A stretch of 64,000 nucleotides of DNA, taken from NCBI RefSeq assembly GCF_003254395.2, contig NC_037650.1, positions 4,898,071-4,962,070 of the forward strand, written 5' to 3'. How positions within the stretch are numbered: position 1 is the first letter of the stretch; each line of letters begins with the position of its first letter. Both the position numbers and the translations under genes were made by a program. The stretch comes from Apis mellifera (lineage: Eukaryota; Arthropoda; Insecta; Hymenoptera; Apidae). Positions 36,601 to 48,600 of this stretch are shown here, in pieces. The notes below the pieces were generated by a model. That model worked only from the letters and a program-made list of their open reading frames with translations, was not told where the DNA came from and did not search any database.

Positions 36601-39600
36601 AGCAACGTTCACTTTGCAGATGGCCTTGGCGGGGACGGTGGTCCAATTGTAACTTGCCGAGACCAACGAGTACGCGTTCATAAGTCCGAAGCCGAAACGT
36701 GAGTTGAACCAAAATCCAGCCGAGTTTCTGAACCAGCCAGGATTCTCCCTGAAAGTCGATGCAATTATAGAAGTTGCGAAACAAAGAACGAAACAGGTAT
36801 AATCCTTTTTTCTTTTACACAGCACATTTTTCTTTTCCTTCGTCTCTTTTTTGAGAAAAGCAATTTTTAGCAAATTGTATTTTAAATCGATCATCGAATT
36901 ATTACACGACGATATTAAATTGTTTTTCGGGGTTATTTAACGATCGATTCGAGATCTCTGCGTGAATAAAATTCGACGATCGATAAATCGAACAAACATC
37001 GTTTACAAACATCGATTTGCAAGCAACAAATGGTTTCATTTAAACGATATCGGACGCGGGATAAAGCATTGTTCGTTTCGTTTCGTTGAGAGGATACAAT
37101 CGCGCAATCAGGTCACTAAAATCCGAGCTATCCCTCCTACACCGTGAAGAATGAGGCTTGGAAATTGTAATAATCGAATCGTTCGATTATTATTTTCGTC
37201 TCTCATAAACACGATTACAGTAGATTAGATTGTGAAACAGTGTAATAATAAAAAAAAGAAAAGGAACAAAGAAACACGAATCAATTTCACCCATATTTAA
37301 TTCATTTTTCAAGAGCATCTTGACCCTGACTTTTAATCAACCGGTCGCGAAGAATTATCATTATCTTGAAGAAAGAAACGATTCTTTCTCGTTTTACAGC
37401 AATTATCGTTTCTCGTCGAAACAGCGCCGACCTACATTTCCTTTCTCCCTTTCTCCGCCCCCGAAACGAATAAGAACGACACAATGGTTTAATCCATCCG
37501 CGTTGGATGCCCAAGGAGAAAGGAATTGTATCGAGTTCGGTTCCCTATTTCGCGAGAAAGCTTTTTCAAAATTTGGAAAAATATTTAGCAATAATCGAAA
37601 GAAATAATGGTGATTCGATGCATTGACATTTACAAATGAGTTAGATGTTATCGTAATATATATATACATTAATATATCATAACGTTGAATAACAATCTTG
37701 GAAAAGATTCTTAAAATTAGCATACGCCTTATGCACGGAAGAAAATAGGCTCTTTATGCTTTTGTTTTTTGTTTCAAATCAATATCTCAATTGGTTTTGC
37801 GAGATCTGAGATTGGAAAAGATGTGAAAAGGCGCTCGAGAGGCATGAATGAAGGCATATCCGAATCGCTGTGACCTACATCTTTTCTCAGAGATGCGTAC
37901 GATGTAACGTGGTAACAACGGAGGAAAAGGTGACTGTAACTGACCACCGCACATGGTGTGCATGATTGGGATAGGTCACGGTGGACGAGTGAGGGAGAAA
38001 GAGAAGGAGAGAGCAACGAGAATTAAAAATCAGGCTTCCCTTCGATGCAGGATATCTTAGGAACCGGAAGTCGTATCGATGCGAATCAAAAGAAGAATCG
38101 AAGGCCAACGTCACTGCTTTCCAACGATTAGCTTAGATTGGGTAATATATTAATAATTGATTAAAATTTGGGTAATTTTAATTAACATTATGCGAGTAAT
38201 AGGAAAAATAGAATTGTTTCAGAATTGAGCTTTACCTGAGTGGACTGTATTCCGAGCTCCAAACGATGAGATGTTGCACGTCTCTCCAGGTTAAATTTTT
38301 GCTTGAAGAATAACAATAAATTATTTTCGTTATTCAGTATACGGCGAAGATATATTTGCTGCAATGGAAGATTTCGTATCCGGAAGAGAACGAGTTAAAA
38401 CAACGTGCACAAGGAAAATAGCTTGAGGCGTTCTTTTTAATAGGTTAAAACAACTATGAGGGATATTGTTGTTTTGATTAAGAATACCGCAGAAAGAAAA
38501 ACACAAAATTTTCTTAATCGAGACAACGATAAATTTTTAATTCATATCCTATGGATTCCCCTTTAAAAAATTTTCAAATTTCAAATATTTATGACAAGCA
38601 GATATATAATGCTCGAATATCCTCGAATTTTAACGACATGCAATCATAATTCGATCTCGTATATTAGAATGCTATTTAAAACGAATAAAAAAGGGATTCC
38701 ATTGGTTTCGAGGGAGAAAAGAAAAAAAAAAAATTAACGAGCTCGTACTTTACTTGCAAAGCTAAGGCCAGGATACCGGCAGCTAGTGGAGCGGATGCGG
38801 AAGTACCAGTGTGTCCAACGGTGCACGTGTTTTTCAAGTCTGTCGTCACCTGAAAGACTTTGTTAAATTATTCCACTTCCCTTAAAAATAAAGGAACGCC
38901 CCCGTTTATTTTCGTAATTCAAATTTGCAATCGAATATATCCCTGTTAATCGAAGATGCGAACTACACACTATCATTTGATCGTAGTAAGCTCCGCTGCT
39001 GTACGTGGTGGCCATTGTCGCGGGACAGCTTTCACCGTACCATGGAAATCTTCCGGTCTGACTGGCAGAGCCAACTGCGATCGTGTAAATGCTTCCTACG
39101 TATCCGTCGCATCCGCAGTCGTCCGATTTCGAACCTCCATTACCAGAAGCCCACACGTAGATACTTCCCTTGCCATCCCTGCCCTGGACAGCACAATAAT
39201 CGAATCGACGATATTAACAAGCTTTAATCCAAGGGAATTAATATGAGAATCAGGATTGATAAAAATATGCATCGAGCCTCGTTCCTCGGCCATTCTTCGC
39301 GTGTTTTATATTATATTTCAATCACTATTGCGATATCCTCTGTGACACGCTATTTTCTCGTATATGAAATTAATTAAAAATTGCGAGAGAATATGTTCGA
39401 ACGAAAGAAAGGCCGAGATTCGTGAAAATGTATCTTCATTATTCTAATAAATTTACTTTAGGGAAAGAGAGAGAGAGAGAGAAGAAATTCGTGGGTGAAA
39501 ATATTATATCAACTAACGAGGTTAAACGGAACTCAAAGTTGGTTTTCAAAGTAATTAACGTTTCAAGTAATTAGAAACTCTTGACCCACGTCGAAAGCGA

Positions 39601-42600
39601 CTCAAAGCGAGATCATCACCGCTCGTTAACTCGCGTTCATCCGAATTAAACGAAACGCGTTTTTAAACGAGTTTCCCCATCTTCGGGGACCTCTTGTACT
39701 CGCCGTCGCGATGCCACGTTCGAGCGCCTCCGTCGCCAGTCTTCCAGGTGCCTCCAAACTTTTCCCATCGTCCGCAGGTCCCCACGAGGCCGTGTAAATG
39801 TCCACCAATTCCGGTTTGTACCCGAGGGCCTCTCCCTCCACGCGATCGTTGACCAAACCGTCGAGAAGCTTGATACCACCGATCGAGGACTCGAAAGCAA
39901 CGCCCACGCCGCACTTGCGATTGTTCGCCTCCATCGCTATTTCCCCGCCGCATCTCGTCCCGTGACCGTTCATTCCTGCAAACGGTTGAATGGCTCGTGA
40001 GAAAATAAAATATTGTTTGAATATGGAATTGGAACGGAGAGGATTCGTTGGGAGGGATTTCGTTGGGTTTTTGTTGAAGAAACGTTGGAGGAAATCTTGG
40101 AAGAGTTTATCATTGTGATATGTATCGATGCAAGTTTATAATGATACGTGGAAAAGGATTGAAAAAAATTAAACAGAGAAGATTCGTGGGAGGGATTTCG
40201 TTAGGTTTTTGTTGAAGAAACGTTGGAGAAAATCTTGGAAGAGTTTATCATTGTGATATGTATCGATGCAAGTTTATAATGATACGTAGAAAAGAGTTGA
40301 AAAAAATTAAATGGAGAAGATTCGTGGGAGGGATTTCGTTGGATTTTTGTTGAAGAAACGTTGGAGGAAATCTTGGAAGAGTTTATCATTGTGATATGTA
40401 TCGATGCAAGTTTATAATGATATGTGGAAAAGGGTTGAAAAAAATTAAACGGAGAAGATTCATGGGAGGGATTTCGTGGTTTTTGTTGAAGAAATGTTGG
40501 AGAAATTCTTGGAAGAGTTTATCATTGTGATATGTATCGATGCAAGTTTATAATGATAGGTGGAAAAGGGTTGAAAAAAATTAAACGGAGAAGATTCGTG
40601 GGAGGGATTTCGTTGGGTTTTTGTTGAAGAAACGTTGGAGAAAATCTTGGAAGAGTTTATCATTGTGATATGTATCGATGCAAGTTTATAATGATACGTG
40701 GAAAAGGGTTGAAAAAAATTAAACGGAGAAGATTCGTGGGAGGGATTTCGTTGGGTTTTTATTGAAAAAACATTGGAGAAATTCTTGGAAGAGTTTATCA
40801 TTGTGATATGTATCGATGCAAGTTTATAATGATACGTGGAAAAGGGTTGAAAAAAATTGAACGGAGAAGATTCGTGGGGGAGGAATCGTGGTGATTTCGT
40901 GGATTCGTTGGAAAGGGAAGCTTATGTTGGAAAGAATGGTTATTTTTACAATTTTGAAGAAAGTGATCGATAGAAAAGCGAGTGATAAAAAAATCATACG
41001 GGTGAATTTAAAAGTAATGTGTTCGATCAGGGACATTGAAGCGAGAGGATTTGAACGAAGGGGGAGGAGAAGAATCATTGGATGTAAAAGAAACGGAAGA
41101 TGATTGTTTTGAATAATCTCGGGAAGTTTTTAATTTTGATCCAGACGATAATGAGAATACTCTGATATGTCAATGATATCCTGTGCAATCATGGAGTTTT
41201 AGGAGAACGTATTTATGGAACGAGTCAAGTTTTAAACTAATTTTCCACATCTTGGAAGTAGAATAATGTAACTATGCACAGTTTGTCCGTCAATAGTTCA
41301 CTCAAGTTCGCTTATCAGCGAAACAATTTCTGTATTATACGAAGAACAATGTCTTGGAAATACTTCAAACGCGAAACGAAGTAAATCTGGGTAGTAAATT
41401 ATTTTGATGGAATAAATTTTCGGTTTATATACCAGATGATTGAAAAAGTATACAAGTTTTATTTTCTTTTCATTTTCTCGAATTCGTCGTTTCAATCCAG
41501 ATAGAATATTTACTTAAGAGTAATAATATATTTCCCAAGATAGAATAATAATTGGTAAATCGAAATTTATTTCAACAATTTAACTCTTACCTGACAATTC
41601 GTATCGTGGAAAGGGATCGTAGTCACCCTCGTTCACATCATAACTGATATCAGGATCCTGGATTAATAGAAACAAGATTCAAGAATTCACGAGAAAATTA
41701 AATATTAAGAGAAAAAAAAAATGGAAAAATTAGAGAAAAGAAGAAAAACGAGAGATTTTGAAAAAAATTCAAGGATACGATCTTCAATCGTGATTCCTGT
41801 CATCTGTAGGATGCAAAACGTATCTAGAAATAAAATTTCTCGTTACTCACGTAGTTATTTCGCAAATCGTCGTGGGTATATTCCAACCCATCGTCGAGAA
41901 CAGCTATTCTCACTCCTCGACCAGTTATCCCCAGTCGATAGAGGGGTAGAACGTTGAGATCCAGTTTGGGGAGAGCTTTGTTCGATCTGGTATCTCTCTG
42001 CAACGGTTGATAAAGAAGCTTTATCTTTTTATCACGTAAGATAACTCGTCCATTTTACCAACGACTTTATTTATTGATCAGATTTCACATTGATTTTTCT
42101 CCTGTCTTTCCTTTTCCAATTATTTATTTATTTTCAAGTATTATATTTATTCTAATTGTAATGTTTTTAATAAGAATCGAACATTTTATTTTATTACCAG
42201 ATACCATTCTTGATCCCAAAGTTCGTCATTGAACATCAGTCTGGAGTCTTCGGGATCTTCCATTCGAAATTCTTGCCAATCTTCGTCGTCCTCCTTTATA
42301 CTATTCAAGCGGTACTGATCTACCTCCAACCTCTTCTCCCTTATCAGAGGTTTCTCCGAATCGAGGCTAGATAGTGGCACATAATCGCGTTTATGTCGCT
42401 TGATCGTCTTCTGCTGATCCGCCCAAATGATCTTCGAAGCAGAAGAATCGTGTCGGTGAAGTGGAATCCTCGTAGATTGAAAAGAATTTTTAACGTCTAA
42501 CTTTTGTTACCTTGCTGCTTGAATTTAACGCTTTCGTTGAACGAAATCCACCCCTCTTTTGCTGTCCACTATCGTCATCTTTGAGCCATATATACGTGTC

Positions 42601-45600
42601 CTTGAATCCCAAGACCTGAGATAAAAAAAAAAAGTTATAAATTTGGAAATTCTGCGTTTTTGATGTAAAAAAAAAAAAAACTAACGCGATATTGCACAGG
42701 TTTCGTAAAAAAAAAAAAAAAAAAAAAGTTTCGTTAAACGAGTACAGATCTGTGCATGGCTTTTATCTATCTCCAATTTTTTTTCCTTTTTTCGATTCTT
42801 TTTTTTTTTTTTTTATATCACCGGTTCGTATATATCATCGTACCACATTTTTTTTCGGCTAAAAATTTAATGCAAAAAAACATGGAATAAGAATCGCTTT
42901 CGAATTTCTGAAAAAAAAAAAAAAAGAACGAAAAATAAATCTATGAATTTTTCCATATATCCGATGTGGAAAAATAAATGAAAAGAAAGAAAAAAAAAAA
43001 AAGAAAGGACACGGTCTCGATTCACAAACCCTCGATGCGAAAACAAAAATCGAAACATTTTTACTTTCAACCGTCTGATTCGTCGCGACCCCTCTCTGAT
43101 CGAACAGCGAGGGTGCTGCGCCGTGGACGTCGCGACGTGCTTCAGCCCTTCGAACGATCGAACGGGACGCTTGGAACAGGATAGCATGAACGAATGGTTG
43201 GTTTCTTGGTGGACGAAAGGATGGATGGGTGGACGGATAGAAAGAAACGAGACAAGAGGGTGATCTTTGAGAGATGATCGGGGATAGGGTATAACGTTAC
43301 GATTATACGCGAGTACAAGTTTCTATTTCTATACGTGGTGACAGAATTTTTACGTGTACGATGAGCGTACGTTGTTGGTTGCCACGAAGAACGGGAAGAG
43401 GATCGACTTAATCAAAGTCACGATATTTCTGTAACGAGGAACGCTCGGTTTTTATTTTCGATCCAGCCTCTCACAATTGGATTTTCCGATTGGATGCCCC
43501 TGATAGTTTATCGATCCACGACCTGGCCTGATTGATGATTGTGGTGGTGACTGCGTGTGGTGGCGCAATAGGGCACGACGCATGGGAATACGTGGCCGGT
43601 GTGACGAGGAATTGCAGGTGCAAAGTGGTTTATGGCTCATCATCGCGGGAGAAGAGCGGAGGACTTTGGTGGAAAAATTTGTCAGGGATTCCTCGAAATG
43701 GCTTGAACCATTTCAGACGACGCGTATTAATCGTGGCAATAAATTTTCACTCGCGATTGAATAGTTTTTTTTCTTCTTTTTTTTTTTTCCAAAAAGTGTA
43801 TCGAGCTCAGTATTGAAATGTAAACCGAATACGTGCAATTTTCGTGTAAACGAAATATCAAAGCTATATCGGGGGATCGTAAACAAAACGTATGTGTGTT
43901 TTTAACGTTATGAATGTCAATTACAAATATTACAGGAGCTCCTGGATCGCATACATGGTTGCATAAATCGGACGTATCCACGCGACCGGATGTGTATAAC
44001 CTTCCCCCTCTTTGCCGGTTTAACGTCGTATCTAGATCATTTCCATATTCGCACCGTTTCAATGGACGTCGCGATTAAAAACCTCGTCCGTCATTGAGGA
44101 AACGTGGGAAAAGGCATGGAAGAAATGAAGTGTCAAAAGTTTGAAATATTTCTTCGTATTATCGAATACGAATTCGCCGAAAAAAAATCATGGGATTCGA
44201 ACAACGAGGAAGGAAGAAATAGCGCCGTTGATCCATTGTTCTGATCACAGATATGTATCGCGATTCTTTTCGATAATATCGCTCGATTAATTAACAGTCG
44301 ATACTCAAACGAATATGCATTCGCAGGAGGATAACATCGATTCAAAAAAAGGAAAAGCCAGCAGCCTCGGCGATTTTCTCCATGATATCACCAGGATCCA
44401 TCGTTTAGTCACGCGATAGGCTCAAGAGTGACCCCAATTTTCGTCGAATCGCATCGCGGAAAACAAAGGGCGGAAAAAATGCACGAAACCCGTTATGAAA
44501 CAATAATCCCGCATCTGGCTTGGTTCGCGGAAAAAAAATTTCCCTATAATCCGGTATCTATTATATTTGCAACGTATTCAACCAGAATGGAATGAATTGG
44601 ATTGGTCGTTGCCGTCCAATCGAACGATAAACGGCCGAATATCCTCCTCGACGAGGAGGATACGCGCACGTTTTTTTCTCCTCGCATTTTCCTTTTTGTT
44701 CGTCCCCACCGGTGTCTATTTTTTATTCCGTTGTTTCTATTTTTTTCCCCTTCTCTTTTCTTTTTTTCTTTGTTTTTTAGAGAGGAAAGAGAGAGGGATG
44801 GAGATGGCACAATTCAGTTTCGGATGAAAAAAAAAAGAAACGACGGTACGTGCGAATGATCGTGCGCGCGATGGCGTAAGCAGCTACCGATTTTTATGCC
44901 ACTTGCCCCTGTACGTCGATGTTATCACGATTTCCGGACCCGGCAGGAAGTCGAAGCGGGCCAATTTACATCCACGACACATCCCTATCCCGCAAATAAT
45001 TCCGTCGACGCGTTTAAGAAGATTTATGGAGTCTATTTTGCCCGCTCGTTTCAAGTATTTTTCGTCCTCGACTAAATATTTTATCCACACCCTTTCCTCT
45101 CTTGTCTCCTCACAATAGACGCGACTTTTCTAATCTATCACTTTTTCAGGTTAATCCGCGATTCTTCCCTGTGAGTTCTAAGCCGAGGCAGATACTCGTC
45201 GTCGACGATAATTTCAAAACGACGTGTTCTTGATTCTTCTTCATCCTCGACTCGATAAATGATCGTCGATCCTTGTTGGCTAATTTCTCTCGTCAAGGTC
45301 GATCCCTTTGGGGGACGGCACCGAGATGAGGCGCGATCTCGAAGCTTCGGTTCGGTTTAAATTCCACGTGGGAGAAACGCCTCCGAATCCGTCTGTTACG
45401 TGGTAATGACTCGGTTCCCTTCGTCCCCGTGGCAATCGACGCTCCACGCTGTCCAAAACTACCCTCGAGACGAGTTCTCTCCCCCGTTTATTAACCCCCT
45501 ATCCCCTCAAAACGCCACCTGAACACCGTTTGTGCATCGGAGAGAGAGAGAGAGGACGAGCCTTTTGCGATTTAGAAGAAGAGGAAGGGAAGGAAGACAA

Positions 45601-48600
45601 GGAATCAGCGTTGCTCATTACTTCGCGATCAGCGGATTCCTCCTATCGGGTCGGTCGAATCGATCGTCCCCTCTCGTGGCGAAAATCTGCGAGTTCGAGG
45701 CGAGTTTCAAGTCGGTTTCTAACAGTCTTGGAGCAAACGACTGATTCTAAATGATTCCCTGTAGTGGAACGAGAGACTCGGAGGTAATAACGAGAGAGAG
45801 AAAGGAAGAGAGAGGGAGGGAGGGAGTATTTTCGCAGTCCATTTGTTTTGATCGGATTTCCAACTGTCTCTGGTAATCCCGGGGTAGTAAGCTCCCGCAG
45901 GCATCGTCAGATTCCAATGAAAACCCTAACGTTTCCCTATCCCTTCGTGGAAGAGAGACACTTTTCTTACAGAGACACCCCATGGATCCCTCAACCCCCG
46001 TGATCGCTGTTTGCGATCTGTTTGCTAGTTTTCCCTCCTCCTTCCATCTCTCTTCCGTTCTTTCTATCTTTTCACGTCTCCAATTGTATTCTTCGTTTTC
46101 CAACGATTTATCGTTGCTGTCGATATATTTATACAATTGAATTTACCGCCATTTCAAGGGTGCCAATTTCGAGGGACACGCATCATAGGAGAAAGAACGT
46201 TTTCAAATTGGAAACCAGGCGAATTTATACGATGATACGAGCGAAGATCGTTATAAACTGTGTAACGCTGTATGAAACTCGTTGTTGTCCGCGTCGCGAG
46301 GCAAAGATTGGAGAGTTGGCAAAGCGAGGCTGATCGAAGCTTATTCTCGTCGGGAAGAAAACAGATTAGCTCCCTTGAATTGAAAAACTTTATTTGGATT
46401 GAAGATCGGATTGAAATTACAATTGAGAAAGTTGACGACTCGAGATGATGGTTTCTCTCTCGCCCGTGGAACTCATCCACGAGCCTCCTCCACCTCCTCC
46501 CACCTCCCCATAACGCGTAAGAAAATTGAATTAACGAGGGCAATCTTCGAAACTACGTCAAGCCTTGGGACACGTCAAAGTCGAAGTTTAAATTGAAATC
46601 AACCCCGTAACCAGCGTCACGTGAATTTGGTCAAAGAGGGCCCCCCCTCCTCCCCTGGACCAGCTTCATACATACTCGATCTCACTTAACTCTTGAACCT
46701 ATTAGTACCGTATCGATTATGTCGTGTATCGGAATTATGCGGGTGACACGCGCCGCTACCCGTAAGTGTGCGAGTAAACTAGTATCTAATTTCACGGCAA
46801 TATCGAGGAATACCTGATCTGGCGAGTAAATATTGCCGCGCTATCGATTCGATTTTCACATCGATTGGGGGATCGATAATTATCGCGGGTAAATAAAAAG
46901 CGGAAGAGAACAGAATCTGGCAGGATTAATTAAATTGTCGAGGCGGCGGTTAAATGGGGAGGAAACGGAGGGAGAAAAGCGTATTTATGAAATATTTCGC
47001 GATATTCTTTTTCTCCGTCGCAACAGCGTACGTGGTGCGTAAATTTTTAAAATTCCAGAAAATGGAATTAAGTTGTGCATTTTTAAAAAAAAAAAAAGAA
47101 AAAAAGATGCGAAACGTGCAAATATTTATAGCCAGGGGATTAAATTCGTTTTTCATTTATGAATGGGACGTGAAATGTAATCAAACGTTCCTTGATGAAG
47201 GAATAAACGTGGTTACGTAATGAGATATTCGTCATCGGTGTGGGGGGAGAAGGTGGTAGAGAAGGAGGAGGAGAAGGAGGAGAAGGAGAAGGCATCGATC
47301 GATATAAAATATGGAGGACAAAGTTAGCCATAGATCAGAGATCAAATATCGAGACCTACTTGAACCGAGATTAAACCTTTTCGAAGGTAGGAAGCTAACG
47401 AAGGCGAGCGCCAAGCGGCAGGTCGCTGTGACATCTGTCAAGCCCCGTAACGGGGAAGTTCATTATGGCGTTCAGCAGGGCGCCACGTCATTTATTTCAA
47501 TTACTGCCAAACGGTAAAGCTGAATCGGCAGATCCCCGCATCCGTTTCGATCATTTATGAATGTTCGTCATTAATGGCGTTGAGAGAAAGAGGGCGAGAA
47601 AAAGAGGGCGTCACACCTACTACCTCTCCACTCTCTTCCCCTTTTCCCCATTTCTCGTCCAAAGATATTTATTTCGATGGCCCTTTCCTCTCCCAATACT
47701 CCTGCTTGTTATCAATCTTATCCCAATTTTCTCGCCTTTTGTCTCGACTCGAGTTTTTAATTCGTTCCTTTTTTTCCGAGTCGAAAAATAAAAAAAAGGA
47801 GAAGAGAAAAGCAAGTTCAACATCGTTGTTCCATCCAGTGAATAAACATGAGTATTCAACCTATATCCCCATGAATATATATGAACGTCACGCGAAATTT
47901 GACGAAATTTATTTGACATTTTACAAAAGATTCCCTTTGACGATGACGATGATCAAAGGATGGCCAATTTGCACGTTCGATGGCGCGTGCGTTGACGGAA
48001 TGATCGCGCGTTATATCGTACAATACTCGCGGGGATTTTATCATCGAAACGTCTTGAAATAATATTTCGAGGCGTAGAAATTTTGCAAATCTGATCCTCC
48101 CTCCGTCGAGATGTGTAATCTCCTCCTACGATTCTCAGTGTCGTCGGATTATTATACGGATTGTACAAAGAAAGCACTGTACATCCCATCCTCGTACACG
48201 GGAAATTAATGTTAGGAAATTCATTCCAACAGTTTCATAACAGCTTCTCGATAACTGGATTTCAATTTGCCCGGAGGCCAGGCTTGATTGAGCAATCTCG
48301 TGCCTTTATAATATAGGATGCCCGTGTAAGATATATGATAAACCGAAGTAACTTAGACGTTCGCAAGTTTCACTGCGAGTAATCAGCTTGCTTATCAGAT
48401 TTTCCGCTTCCTGTGCGCCTAGGCAGGAAGACGACGGATTGCGACAGATTCGCGAGGTTAAGAATTTGTTCGTTTGTCTTTTTTTTTTTTTACGATAAAA
48501 CGAATCTCTGTCAACCAACGCTTGTGCAAAATTTTCGACCTCGTTCTCGATCTCGATAATTTTTGATCGGCAACGATCGAAAGTATTCGATTTGATTTTT

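Noticed and set aside
38754..38849. GTAAAG donor for PC1/3 exon 8
   Set aside because: Breaks the frame with the next exon; the GTACGA donor five bases further gives the exact family length.
39646..39953. Other-frame readings across PC1/3 exon 6
   Set aside because: Shadows of the real exon, which codes the catalytic His region in the correct frame.
40201..40801. Repeat protein of 46-residue units on the minus strand
   Set aside because: Arises because the minisatellite unit is 138 bases; 139- and 136-base copies break the frame, and it lies in an intron.
44884..45118. Facing open frames of about 70 codons near 44.9-45.1 kb
   Set aside because: Neither has splice signals or a family motif; not part of the convertase, whose prodomain exon is at 53620-53823.
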